Shown here: positions 26,148 through 37,254 of the stretch, piece after piece
Position numbering within the stretch: position 1 is the first letter of the stretch
Layout of the letters: the number at the start of each line of letters is the position of its first letter
Assembly (NCBI GenBank): GCA_946406115.1
Contig: OX291550.1
Coordinates: 29,054,722-29,118,721, forward strand
Length of the DNA stretch: 64,000 nucleotides
Direction of reading: 5' to 3'
Source of the DNA: Apoda limacodes
Taxonomy: Eukaryota; Arthropoda; Insecta; Lepidoptera; Limacodidae
Notes under the pieces: generated by a model
Told to the model about the DNA's origin: nothing
What the model saw: the letters and a program-made list of their open reading frames with translations, nothing else
Database searches by the model: none
Translations under genes and position numbers: made by a program

Positions 26148-28090
26148 CTCATTATACGTATCAGCGAATTTATTTTTAGAACGGTTAACTCTCAAGTTAG
26201 GTAGGTAGTAGGTATGTAGGCTTTATAGTTTAGGCGATTTCGTAAGACTTTTCAGAATAGCACATGGCCTTTATCTATCTAGAGTCTCTAGACTAATGAA
26301 ATTAAATAAAATGAAAGTATTTGCTTCCAAATATTACATAGTTTTATGATTGATTACGTAAAATGTAAGCAGAAAACAGCACTTTTATGCTTTTATTCTA
26401 ATAATGCCGAAATATTTTATGAAAAACCATTTTATCCTGATTTTTTAGTGCAGAAATGTTGAATGATAATTCATTTTATCAAAGTTTCTACACACGCAGT
26501 ATACAAAGAGATAGTCTAGCTTCGGTTAAAGAACCTAATTGGCTATTATATATGTCGTGTTCTGTATCTTCTGAGCCGCTAAAGCCCCGATACAACTGCA
26601 ATGCAGATTTTGATGCGTTAAAAATGCTGCAGAGCCTGAGTATTTGTCTTCTAAATAATTCAGTAACGTCATATCGACAGTTTGCAGTTATCCAATTTAC
26701 CAGAAAATATAAAAAAAAAATCATTTTTTTACAATTTATTTGAAATAGCTACAAAATATTAATTAATGAATGAATGATAATTATTATTAAACTTTTCAAA
26801 TGTTTGGTTCCCGTATCTTACGACAAATAAAACATAACACAACTAAACGAAGTCAAAAGGTAAAGGTAACGGCATAGAGACGCATAATTAAAGTTGTTTA
26901 TTTATAAAAATATTTTGCAACGCATCAGCTGCGACAATAAACACGCAGCACATACATCATTGGATCACTCGCCAAAATTTCCTTTCTCTTTCTTAAAATC
27001 ACCTACCGAATTTATATACAACAACAGTTTTGTTTTACTCCAACCAACAGCAATAATCTACACACCACCGCAAAATATATATACAACATTTCTAACGCAA
27101 ACACACAATATATCGCAATGGAGTAGCTTTAGGACATATTTTTTTAATATTGGAATATCGAATTTAGCATTCATACATATTATGATGTGCGTTATGAATG
27201 AATGAAAGCCAGGTTAATAATATACATAGAATTCTATTATTATTACTCGGATACACAATGAAGTCCAACGCTTAAGTCGAATAGTATATATAGCATAGCA
27301 TAGTCCACCGGAATAAGACAAAAAATCGGCAAAATATGCAAATGAATTCCAATGACTTGAAACATATCTCAAATTATTATTTTATCTTTGTAGGTTTGGG
27401 TTGCCAAACATAAATATTCACTTGCTTCTGACGTAAACACTCCCATGTTAGAAAGTAATTTCATTGTAACATGTGTGTCCCACAATGTTTCCACTTCCTG
27501 TATCTTCTGTCACTAATGCAATTAAGTAAGATAATAAACATAAATTTGCCTATTCATTTCCACTCTCTGACGTCTCTCAACAGGGATGTGGTATAAAATT
27601 CGCATATATATATACACATCTGTATATATTTCTTTTAATATGGAATTTTACTCCGCAACTATGCATTCTAGAGTAAAAATATAACTAGGTACCCAAAGTT
27701 GTAGGTAAGAAAATTTCCGATCGATATGCGCTTTTTAGTAGGTATTCTTATTAATTTTCCGCTGAAGCGTGCGTAAGCATGAACATACATACGCCTTTAT
27801 TTAAATATATATAGCGTTTTACTTGATAAATGTATTTTAGAAAATAAGATACCGCAAGTACATAAGCAAATATTTTATAACATTTATCAATATTATTAAA
27901 TATTAATAATCTCCTGTACATATAAAACACAACCGCCACTGACTGACTGATCTATCAATACACAACTCAAACCACAAAACGGATCGAGCTGGAATTTGGT
28001 TTACGGGGTAAAAGGGGGGTTCAAAGTTTGTATGGAGCACCAAGTTCGCAAGGTTAATCCTTTAACTAAATAAGCAAATTCCACAGAGTG
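26148..28090. other. No gene recognised
   Basis: Non-coding AT-rich DNA. The overlapping opposite-strand open frames at 26456-26743 (plus) and 26488-26724 (minus) are the most balanced in base composition here, but neither has a recognisable motif, and both sit in AT-rich surroundings without clear splice or repeat context. Confidence 0.35.
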
Positions 28091-28490
28091 ATCCATACTA
28101 ATATTATAAATGCGAAAGTAACTCTGTCTGTCTGTGACCTCTTCACGCTTAAGCTGCTGTACCGATTAAGATGCAATTTGCCATGGAGTAGCAAAGGCTA
28201 CTTGAAAAGTGTAAGTCGTTTTTTTATTATTATTTTTAGACACAGAGAGAGAGAGAGAGACAAACACACAAACAGAGACAGAGAGAGAGAGAGGGGGGGG
28301 GAGGGGGAATTTTTATAGCCACCAGTAAACTTCAGTCGTGTGTCGGAGATGATACACATTCTTTTTTAATTCTATAATTGAAGAGTTGCCGTTGAAATAC
28401 TACACCGATAACTGAATTTAGGGCGGGTGGAACTTAGTATATTCAAGGAGAATCCCACTCCGAAAACCAAATATGGGGCCGGCGAAGCCG
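28091..28490 (+). mobile_element. Helitron-like element interrupted by a GA microsatellite
   Basis: Left end ATCCATACTAATATTATAAA, then 'tgcgaaagtaactctgtctg', 'cttcacgcttaagctgctgt', and a right end with GGGGCCGGCGAAGCCGCGGG. The interior holds a GAGAGA/CACACA microsatellite with a G-run (about 28244-28308). The terminal CTAG is not preserved. The open frame at 28088-28318 is produced by the microsatellite. Confidence 0.6.
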
Positions 28491-28510
28491 CGGGAAAAAA
28501 CTGATCATCA

Positions 28511-28771
28511 ATATTTTTGGTCATCACAAACAGCGCCGTCTGGCCCCAAAGTAAGCAAAGCTTGTGTTATGGGTACCAGCAGACAACGGATACAAATACA
28601 TAAATATAAGTTTTTTGTAAATATACATACATATCATACATAAATCCACCCAGCCTCAAGCCAAACACAAATGTTTATATTATGACATAATCTTTCTCCA
28701 CTGCAGGAATCGAACCCTAACCCTCTGCACAGCACCTGGCCACACTACCAACTACGCTGCGAGGGAGTCAA
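28511..28771 (-). mobile_element. tRNA-derived SINE, near full length
   Basis: Read on the minus strand: tRNA-like head GACTCCCTCGCAGCGTAGTT (A-box region), GTGTGGCCAGGTGCTGTGCA, degenerate B box GGGTTCGATTCCTGCAG, body 'gtttggcttgaggctgggtg', and tail 'cataacacaagctttgctta' followed by GGGGCCAGACGGCGCTG. It shares this organisation with 36428-36636 and its body and tail with 9630-9850. Confidence 0.88.
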
Positions 28772-29430
28772 ATTAGTATTATAACAATAAAATTAAATTA
28801 TGTTCGGCATTTTCGATTCCATGTTAATCCTGTCTGTCTCTTTCCCGATTCCGGTGGTCTTAAGAGGAAAATCCTTGCAAATCACAAGCATATGTCAGCG
28901 GTACATGGGACACAGTACAGTCGTATTCCTCCCTAAATCTAAAACATTAATTCTTCCGTCAAACACCCGCCGCACCCCCACGCGGATAGCACCCTGCATG
29001 CCCCCTGCGTGGCACTACCAAGGTGTTGTGAAACATGCACTTTGTCATTATCTCGCAATTATTGTCACACACTTTTTTAAGGCTTTCTGTGCGAGCACGG
29101 CTTTTATTACTGTATATTTTCTTTTCTAATTTGTGCAAAACAGTCAAAAAATATTGTACAGATAAAACTCGCAACGTCCTTGGACGTTATTATTAATCAA
29201 GCTATCAGGAATAATTGCAGTTTTTGAGATAAATTCCTAGGTAACGGACGTCAATCGTTGCCAAGGTGTGATGACGTAACAAAAAAGCTAACTAAGTTAT
29301 CTTATCTGTCAACTGATATGTAGACACCTACTGCACAGCTCGGCGCAAACATTGCTCGATTTCAATGCATTCCAGTTTCTTTTTTGCTCTACTTGTTACT
29401 GTACTACTACCAACATCGCTCGCTTAGCTA
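28772..29430. other. No gene recognised
   Basis: The open frames at 28800-29129 (plus) and 28959-29174 (minus) overlap each other and lack recognisable motifs. Nothing else is seen. Confidence 0.35.
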
Positions 29431-29580
29431 CAAGGCACACCGCTCGTCAAACCGAATAACGATTAGGGAAGAAAGGTTCTCCTACCAGGTGGATAGTATT
29501 GGAGGCAGCCACTAGCTATATGCGACTCAAGATGGGTTGTTATGAAGTCATATGGGGAAGATCTACCTTCAATCATACGA
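29431..29580 (+). pseudogene. RTE-type LINE C-terminal fragment, rearranged
   Basis: Begins with codons for HTARQTE (compare GHIARQTD in the fragment at 12826), then a stop, and continues in the same frame with GSPTRWIVLEAATSYMRLKM, corresponding to the family's GRP.TRW.DD...AG..WM.. segment. Short, damaged and probably internally deleted. Confidence 0.55.
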
Positions 29581-29955
29581 CTGATATTATAGTGATAATT
29601 TACTAGTATAAAGTCGGTGGTGGCCGACTATGGTCCACAGACAGATCCCAAGACCTCATCGGGGGTAGGCCATGCACCAAGAATGGGGACATATAAGTCT
29701 GAAAAGGAAACCCTACTAGCAGTAAGGTTTGGTGAACATGGAGGATCAACTTATTGAATAGCAATCATTACAAGCACAGACTTGCACGGGAGATATCCTG
29801 GTGAATAGGGTTCCTGGTTTCTCGACCTTTTTTATTTCTCGAGGCAGGAGAATTCTCGACAAGGATTTCAGTTTTTTGAGTTTCTCGAGAAATTTGCAAT
29901 TTTTAGTAAAACAGGATCAATTGAATCAAATATTAAATTTTCAGTAATTTTTAGT

Positions 29956-30125
29956 AAAAAACCCGGCCAAGTGCGAATCGGACTCACGCACCGCGGGTTC
30001 CTTATCTACCACCATTTACGTTTTTTACAAACAAAAACAAAAAGTTTTCCGCTAAGCAGTCACCCATCCAATTATTGACCAAGCCCGACGTTGCTTAACT
30101 TTGAATATCGCTTCCAACAAACAAA
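29956..30125 (-). mobile_element. 5S-rRNA-derived SINE (copy D)
   Basis: On the minus strand: 'gatattcaaagttaagcaac', GTCGGGCTTGGTCAATAATT, GGATGGGTGACTGCTTAGCG, linker 'tttttgtttttgtttgtaaa', and a tail with GGAACCCGCGGTGCGTGAGT and CGATTCGCACTTGGCCGGG. The first part follows the 5S rRNA order AAGTTAAGCA-CGTCGGGC-GGTTAGTACTTGG-GGGTGACC. It is the most complete copy in the window. Confidence 0.82.
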
Positions 30126-30699
30126 TATGTAACTGTTCCGCTTAATAATAACTAGATAACAACTGGATATTGTTATAAGGGTGGCTTAATATGGTAAATG
30201 GCTTGGGCCCGTCTCACACTTGGACAGTTTTTTATAATGTGTTGTTATACTTTAGAGCTGACACACACTGTTATCACTGCAATATTATGTGTTACTGTTT
30301 TTACTATAGAGCAACTAGATTATAAGTTTGTACCCTGTACCGCAAGCGCCGCGCCTGAATTCTAACGTAAAGTATTCAGAATATATGTTATTTTATTTTT
30401 CTGTTATGTTACATGGTTCAAAAACTTATAGTACCTGAAAGACTGCTTTGCTCGTTTTTTTTTAACACCGCCATCTATTGTCAAGCAGCTTTAGTTTTAC
30501 TGTGTCTGTAAAAATAATAGTATTCCTACTCGCCAATAGATGTCAGGGAGAGTCATACTTTTCAGTTTATCATTGCCTGAAAACACGGATTAAACGACGT
30601 TTTCTAAAAATGAAACCTAGCTAGATCGATTTATCACCCCCGAAACCGGCCTCATGCTAAATTTTATGATAATAGTTGGAGCCGTTTCCGAGATTCAGA
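30126..30699. other. No gene recognised
   Basis: Non-coding. Includes 'cgccatctattgtcaagcag' and 'cgccaatagatgtcaggg' in opposite orientation (30470-30545), possibly the ends of a short inverted-repeat element that I cannot delimit. Confidence 0.3.
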
Positions 30700-31142
30700 T
30701 TTCACTTGCATGACATCAACTGCAAACGATAATTCAGATCAGATTTTTGGCAATAAGTAATTATTTAAACGTTTTTAGCGCATCTATTTTGGAGCCGTTG
30801 TTATTTTTGTTAAAAAGTTTTATTTTTTGCTTTTGAGTGACAAATTGCTTTTTTTTCTCTTACACTATTACTCTAAAATATTCATACGTGTAACAAAATT
30901 TTATACAATCATCAACATAAAAGACGAGTTTCACCAGTTCCAAATTAACATCAATTATTTTTTTTCTCCAAAAGTTTAAGTTTTAAATCCAGTTCATTAA
31001 CATGGGACCACCTCAGGAGCATACTTTTTTTAATAAAAAAAGAATTTTTGAAATCGGTTCACAATTGACGGAGAAATCGGTGGAGATACATAAAAAAAAT
31101 ATACTCGTCTAACATAGAAACTCCTCCTTTTTTGAACTCGGT
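30700..31142 (-). repeat. Dispersed 'AAAAGGAGGAGTTTCTATG' repeat, inverted copy
   Basis: About 30885-31137 is the reverse complement of the 25256-25540 repeat (shared reverse-orientation blocks end at 'cataGAAACTCCTCCTTTTTT'). 30729-30825 carries the AATTCAGATCAGATTTTTGG block in the same orientation as at 25571. Confidence 0.75.
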
Positions 31143-31275
31143 TAAAAAGTAGCCAATGTCCCATTCCAGGACCTAACCTTTATGTGTACCAAGTTTCATC
31201 CCGATCCGTCCAGTGGTTGAAGCGTGATTGAGAAACAAAGATGAAAACATTCACAGTTATATTAGTATAGAATTA
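31143..31275 (-). mobile_element. Helitron-like left-end fragment
   Basis: On the minus strand it reads 'atactaatataactgtgaat' then 'aatcacgcttcaaccactgg' and 'acggatcgggatgaaacttg', ending in 'attggctactttttaacc'. It matches the left half of the 20420-20935 element. Confidence 0.6.
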
Positions 31276-32525
31276 TATTAATATTTAAACTATCACGTTA
31301 ATAACATCGAAGTATTTCGATTAAACAAATCAAAAATAACACTCTATACTTTTTTTTTAGTTACCTAGCGTAAGGTATAGATTTCTCGAGTTCTCAAGGC
31401 GTTGAGTTTTTTTTCCTGTCTCGACTAAAGAAAAATTCAAGCAGAAACCATTCTGGTGAAACATATCAAACTTTCACCAGTGCACCGTGCACCTTACCGT
31501 TTTTTGCATATTTCGTATAGCATTTATTTATTTCTTTTGCAAATATTAAGGTCCTGTAATTGTATTTCTATAATAGAGTTATTCATTATACGCTTTGACT
31601 GCAGTACATGCAGAACTCACCTAACATGCTAATAACCTGTTACATGGGTGGATGGTTACTTTCCTGATTCATAATGAATCACAAGCTATACCTAAACGGA
31701 AACACTATATAATAATTTATCGCAAAACTATGACAATTGATCTAAATATAGCAGTCCGAAATAATAATTTATCAGGCGGTTTATCAGTAGGTACGTCAGT
31801 GATATAAGGCAGTCTGCATTACCTTGATAAGAAGCAATATGGTCTAAGCTAGCAAGTTTATGAACGAAAATATTTATTATTAATAAAATATTATTAATGT
31901 GGATATACCTATATACCAATGTATAGACCAGTGGATACACGTGTTACAAATAAAAAAATAAAAGAAATTAATTGTAAAACAGACTACGTATTATACTAAA
32001 AGCCAATTATGAGCGGCCTCAACGCGCAATTGCCTATACAAACGATTTAGCCTATAATTTTAGCTAAAATCAAAATTAAAAATAATACGAATGTTAAAAT
32101 GAAATCGTTTCAAAGATATAGTCAGCCAGGTATTTATAGTAACGGCTAAGGAACATGCTTCTGACCCGTTACTTTTACTATCCGTTACTGAATTTTGTTT
32201 TGTAAGAGTATGCCTTCACCATCCGAACCCAGCATGGGATTAGCGAAGTGGCAGCCCGGTTCTATTTCGGTAACCCCCACGCGGGGTGTAATTTTATTCT
32301 CACCGATATATAATTAGACCGATGATACGTCTGCGAATATTGCGTAATCACTAATCACTCCCATCACTCGTCGACCAACCATTACACTAATTACACTAAT
32401 TAATTTATTTCCAAATGTAACATTATTATTTAATCATTATATAATTTGTCAAGATCGGGAATATATGGAACATTAGATGTAGGACAAGATTAGTTTCTGT
32501 TGTTGACTTGGATCGAGGCATAGCA
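31276..32525. other. No gene recognised
   Basis: AT-rich non-coding DNA without an identified repeat. Confidence 0.35.
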
Positions 32526-32676
32526 ATTTTTAACCGACTTCAAAAAGGCAGAGGTTCTCAATTCGTCAAAACCTTTTTTCTTTTTATGTTTGCTCCCCGA
32601 TTATTCGAAGACGTCTTGGCCGATTCAAGAAATTATTTTTTTCTTTAGTATGGTATTCTTCCCAGGTAGTCCTATA
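32526..32676 (+). repeat. 'ACCGACTTCAAAAA' dispersed repeat fragment
   Basis: Starts TTTTAACCGACTTCAAAAAG and continues 'gcagaggttctcaattcg', 'tgctccccgattattcgaag' and 'ggtagtcc'. It is a family that recurs throughout the window (5965, 24650 and, reversed, about 50650-50800). Confidence 0.6.
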
Positions 32677-33003
32677 TCTATAGTAATATTATAAAGAGGA
32701 AAGATTTGTATGTAAGTATGTTTGTATTGAATAGGCTCCGAAACTACTGGACCGATTTGAAAAAATGTTTTACCATTAGAAGCCGACATTACCCCTGACA
32801 TAGGCTAATTTTTACCGCGGGAAATGCTTCTTTCCTACCGGAAAACGAGTAATAGGACAACTGGTATTAAGAATTATCCTGTATTATGCCATTAAGGAGG
32901 AAATATTTGATAGTTTGTTTTTTTTTCTTTAATTAAGGAGCTGCCGTAAGTACCTACGCCGATAACAAAATTTAGCGCGGGCGAAGCCGCTGGCAGAAGC
33001 TAG
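32677..33003 (+). mobile_element. Helitron-like non-autonomous element, 327 bp
   Basis: Starts TCTATAGTAATATTATAAAG and ends GGGCGAAGCCGCTGGCAGAA followed by GCTAG. This is the TC...CTAG form with a GC-rich hairpin just before the 3' end that defines Helitrons. The body includes 'ggctccgaaactactggacc' and 'agaagccgacattaccc'. The flanks are consistent with A/T insertion without target-site duplication. A second, longer copy of the family is at 52599-53122. Confidence 0.75.
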
Positions 33004-33072
33004 TTAATGTAATAAATTTAAAACTTACACTTATTATTTGGATTTGGAACTGGTTTTATATTGATGAATTCA

Positions 33073-33135
33073 TGCCAGTGAAGTGAAGTTGGTGACATGC
33101 CAGTGAAATGAAGTTGGTGACATGCCAGTGAAGTG
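33073..33135. repeat. 25-bp tandem repeat, 2.5 copies
   Basis: Units begin TGCCAGTGAA at 33073, 33098 and 33123, each followed by (G/A)TGAAGTTGGTGACA; the last is partial. Confidence 0.85.
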
Positions 33136-33539
33136 TGTTATGAACTTCAAACTGTAATTCAGCTCAGATTTTTGAAAATAAGTAATTCTAATTTTGAAAA
33201 TTTTTACCGTTTTAGTGTTTCTTTTTGAAGCCCGTAGTTTTATTTTGTTTAAAAGTTGTATATGACTTGATCTTGTAGATAAAGGTATGTAGATACACCT
33301 TTTACTTTTAGAAGGTTTACTTCAAGCACAGTGTAGGTGATAACCTAGTAACCGGAGCCCTATTGCTGCGCTATGTTTATAAGGAGTTTTCTAAACTAAA
33401 CGAAAACATGGAATGACAGTACTAAATTGTACACACTTGGTCCAAAACTTTTAAAGGCGCGGTTAAATGTATCAGATAGCTACTTAAATAAGCGTGGGGT
33501 ATTTTTTCTTTGTGTTCGTAATTGTCAGGACAATGTTTG

Positions 33540-33945
33540 TATGGAAATAAAACTGATTAAGTGTGAGTCGGACTCCCACAATAAGGTAAATAATTCATCC
33601 GATTATAATGAAATTTTGATAAAAGTTGTATTGCACACGCCGGGAAAGGTTTTTGAATTGGTACAACCATTTGACAATAAGTGAAAAAAACCAGTCAAAT
33701 GCGAGTCGGACTCCATGTTGCGGAGTGAATAAAGCAAAGGGTAGGAAAAGACGGAGGAAAGTCGAGAAGGGGGAAGTACGGGTTGTTTGACAAAAGATGA
33801 AAAAACCGATCAAGTGCGAGTCGGACTTCATGTTTTTGGGGCTGAATAAAACATGGAATAGGGAAAGGGGTAGGAAGTGGAGGCGGAGGGAAAGGGAGAG
33901 GTGAATAAAACGAATCAACGTTCACGGGTTTAGATAGTTTCACTT
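33540..33945 (+). repeat. Local array of 'GTGCGAGTCGGACT' repeat ends
   Basis: Three successive copies of a block containing (A/C)GTGYGAGTCGGACT at about 33560, 33698 and 33813 (spacing about 138 and 115 bp). The last two share 'ttgacaa.a..tgaaaaaacc' before and 'gaataaa.ca' after the block. These are tandem copies of the lepidopteran 'GGCCAAGTGCGAGTCGGACT' element end. The open frames across this region (33427-33684 plus, 33595-33943 minus) are by-products. Confidence 0.75.
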
Positions 33946-34065
33946 ATAACAAATACATCTCATTGTAATGTACATGACATTGTGTAATGATTTTTAGTAC
34001 ATTTGGATGGGTATTGTTAGTATTACATAAATTGGCTTCCTGGCTTATATCACCCTCTTAACCGT
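33946..34065 (+). repeat. Repeat shared with 19.7 kb
   Basis: Reads ACATCTCATTGTAATGTACA ... TTTTTAGTACATTTG ... CTTCCTGGCTTATATCACCC, similar over about 115 bp to 19668-19785. Element type unknown. Confidence 0.6.
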
Positions 34066-36239
34066 TTTTTTCTGCGTCGAAACCATAACTTGATTGATTA
34101 ACCAAGATATATAAAAACTGAATAGCCGTAACTGGAACTTGCAAACAACTCCATTACATACAAGTACCTCCTTTTAAAGATCCTTACGGAACCAGCAGAG
34201 AGGGCAACATCAAGCAAATGAAATTCCTATGTTAATAATCCATGACATATAACGTAGGAGCGTCCTAGTTTTCTGACCTGACTTCGCTCGAGCTATAAAG
34301 ATAAACTTTTTTTTAAATATCCACTTAATTTATAAAGAATTTGCTTTTGATTATCACCTAAAAAGTAAAAGATTTAAATAGGTTAATAATATTTGTACCG
34401 GCATTAGAAAATTAGAAAAAATATACAAACACTCCAGGATGGGTTCAGCTACGCTAGTTTATTACTACCTACGGCCGCAGGTCGGAGACGACTACGTACG
34501 TGCAACGTACTGCGAACGTGACTGAAAACGCTTACTAAGAGACGAATACGTGTAATTTTAACTTTTCCACATGGCAACACCCAGCGCTAAGCTGGTTGTT
34601 TCAACTATGAATTAAGTATATAAAAAGTATGACGGAATCAAATCATCGAAAATTAGTTTCTAAGCTGTTGAATCTACACCAAATTATAGATTCCACATCG
34701 GATATTATCTGTGTGATGATGTCATTTTAGACATTAAATGTTTGGCGCAAATATTCGAATAATTCCCCTTCCACGGTAAAAAAAAAACATGGGAGTGGAA
34801 CTAGTTATAGCGTTTGAGTCTGGATAAACAAAAGGTAAGAGTTTATGCTGTTATAAAACAACTCGTGATGTATAAGGAGATTATTCGTAGGGAGCGAATT
34901 TAAGACGAGGCATAGAGAAAAGGGTACATTTTCGTTTAAGAATACAGATGAACAATAAAAGCTACGGATCTGAAACAAAACGTCATGGATTTTCAGACCT
35001 TCTTCTTGACTTTATCAACTCAGAAACATGATTTGATGATTTTGGCTCAAAATTTTTTTTATTCGAAATCTTCGCGTCAAAATCATTAAAATTGAGATTA
35101 TTGTTGTAACGTAAAGGTTATATCCTTCAAAATACTTCAACAGCTGGGAAATTTCATATTTTTTTATAAATTAAATAGATTAATTTTTCGCTTCCGATTT
35201 ACGTTTTTTCACTACTTTGTGGGCAACGAATTTTTAACCTTGCGTCGAAAGCATTTATGATGTTGCACACTGTGCAATACACATCAATGCCTCGCCTCAA
35301 CTTACAAAGTTTGAAAGAAGTACCAGGATTTCAGATGATAAGCAGAGGTTATGTATGCACCTTTTTGCGTGGGCCGTCTCTTCTCCCTCCACGGCTCGGG
35401 TCAATGACTGAGCGCTCTGCGGCCGTTTCGGCCGGCAGCGCACACCTCACCTTGACATTCATCTCTTCAACACAACGTTTAGGCCAAAACGTTTGAATTA
35501 ACTCGACTAATTTCCGAGTGACTTTCCTGTAGTAAATTTTCAAGATTTATTACCGTGTACTAATATTGGCTGGGTATTTTGCGTTCACGCACGCACAATG
35601 CCTCTTAGTAGACACAACAAACCTGCTTAGTATTTAAGTTCCCCTGGTATTTGAGTTTTGTTATAATATAAATTAAATCCTGGTTAGAGATTTTGAACCG
35701 GGTGATAAGAGAACAATGAAATAAAACAACCACAATAACAATTAAAACAATTCAACAATTGTTCCCAATTCAAAATGTTTTATTTACTCAGTGAGTAAAA
35801 GTAAGTTTTATTCACTGTTATCGATGAATAGAATGCTCTGTTTCAAGTGGTTGAAACCTATAATAATGGAAGTTGCGACCGGCACAGTAAAGACAGGTTA
35901 AGGAAAAAGGCGATAATAACCTGACCTCCATGACCTGACGTTGACACTTAAAATCCCGAACGTACTGTATGTACTTGACACAGGGAAAATGTAAAACTTG
36001 GTTCATTTACAGTCTAAATAAGATAATTAGTAGGTACCTACTTGAAACAAAAAACAAAATTGACCCAGGACAGTATAAATAAGTAGGTATTTGAAATAAA
36101 AAAAAAAAACAATATATTATTTCATGAATTCACTACATAGTTTTACTCGTTACTATGCCTGTCCTAACTATAACAATATTATTAACAAAACTAATCAAAA
36201 TACAGTAATACACACAGCGCTGTCTGGCTTGAAAAGCTT
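34066..36239. other. No gene recognised
   Basis: Non-coding. A less AT-rich patch at 35365-35480 yields overlapping open frames on both strands without known motifs. Confidence 0.35.
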
Positions 36240-36425
36240 ATAGTGGCAGGTGTACAGGCCCAAACTTGGTATGTTTTGAAAATACTTTAATATACCATTA
36301 ACCCCCTAAGGGAAATATTTTGAGGAACTGCAGCTCAAAATTATTGTTTTGCCCTAAAGTACCTGTGTGCCAAACGGCTAAACTCTACATCGATTTGCGG
36401 TTTTTATGCGTACACCTAGGACTAT
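36240..36425 (+). repeat. 'AAATCGATGTAGAG' dispersed repeat copy
   Basis: Contains AAGGGAAATATTTTGAGGAA, CTGCAGCTCAAAATTATTGT, TTTGCCCTAAAGTACCTGTG and CCAAACGGCTAAACTCTACA then TCGATTTGCGG. The same sequence occurs reversed at 49785-49915 and forward at 50023-50115 and 62425-62515. It is a mobile repeat of unknown class. Confidence 0.75.
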
Positions 36426-36427
36426 TA

Positions 36428-36636
36428 TGTTATTGATACCCAACAACGGATACAAATACATATAGTATATTACATTTCTTTTTTGTAAATAGGTACTTAC
36501 ATATTATAAATAAATGCACTCAGACTCAGACAAACACAAATGTTTATCACATAATTGTTTGTCCAGTGCGGGAATCGAACCCGCACGCTCTACACAGCAG
36601 CCGGCCACACTACCAACTAGGCTGCGAGGGAATCAA
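36428..36636 (-). mobile_element. tRNA-derived SINE, intact tRNA head
   Basis: Minus strand: TTGATTCCCTCGCAGCCTAG, TTGGTAGTGTGGCCGGCTGC (A box AGCCTAGTTGGTAG spans the junction), then GTGCGGGTTCGATTCCCGCA with a perfect B box GGTTCGATTCC, the body 'gtttgtctgagtctgagtgc', and a truncated tail ending near 'ccgttgttgggtatcaa'. Both pol III boxes are well preserved, so this is the youngest-looking head among the three copies. Confidence 0.9.
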
Positions 36637-36782
36637 TTTGGTTAGTTAGTTAGTGGTAGGTAGTTAGGGCTATGAAAGTACAACTATATTTTTGAGTGGG
36701 TCACATGAATGAAGTAGCCATAGTCGCACTAGGCCGATTTTATAAGACGATTACAAACCGGTCGGACTTAAGCTATAACTTA

Positions 36783-37251
36783 TGGCTTATTTACACTGAA
36801 CGAGTGAGCGTACGAGTTGGCTGCGCACATACTGCAGTCAATAACTGGCATACGAATTACTACATCATTTTTTGTATTGACACGCCACCCGATTTGTGAA
36901 GTATTTTAGCCAAAGTTTTTTTGTAACAGCTTTTATTGTAGTAAAAACTATGAACTACTTATATATCGACATTATTGGACGACATATTTTTACACAACAA
37001 AATTCACACTTCAATGCTTGCCTGTTTTATTGTGCGAGTTTACGTTCGAGTCAAGTGCGGTGGCATGGTGGGGGCAGGCGAGTGACGACTATACGAGTAA
37101 AAACAAAAAATGTTGTAGGAACTCGTATTCCAGCTACTAACGACTCGCTCATAACAGTTACTTATATAATATGGTCGTACGGTGCGACTAGTTCCACTGC
37201 AGTAGCTCAACTCAACTCGTACGCGCTGACTTGCACTGTGTAACCAAGCCA
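36783..37251. mobile_element. 469-bp TIR element (MITE) flanked by TTA
   Basis: Left end TGGCTTATTTACACTGAACG then AGTGAGCGTACGAGTTGG; the reverse complement of the right end is TGGCTTGGTTACACAGTGCA then AGTCAGCGCGTACGAGTTG. The imperfect inverted repeats are thus about 40 bp long. TTA sits on both sides (36780-36782 and 37252-37254). A 3-bp TTA/TAA target site is usual for PIF/Harbinger elements, but the family is not proven. No transposase; the open frames inside (36896-37243 plus, 37040-37264 minus) lack DDE motifs. Confidence 0.7.
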
Positions 37252-37254
37252 TTA

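Noticed and set aside
25879..26195. Overlapping His/Pro-rich open frames
   Set aside because: Direct product of the 11-bp minisatellite.
26456..26743. Opposite-strand open frame pair
   Set aside because: No recognisable domain on either strand; left as unassigned.
28088..28318. 76-codon open frame
   Set aside because: Arises from the Helitron-like element and the GA microsatellite.
33595..33943. Phe/Pro/Leu-rich minus-strand open frames
   Set aside because: Fall on tandem repeat ends and purine-rich low-complexity DNA.
36560..36636. Possible functional tRNA gene
   Set aside because: Good A and B boxes, but followed by a SINE body shared with two other copies, so it is the head of a SINE.
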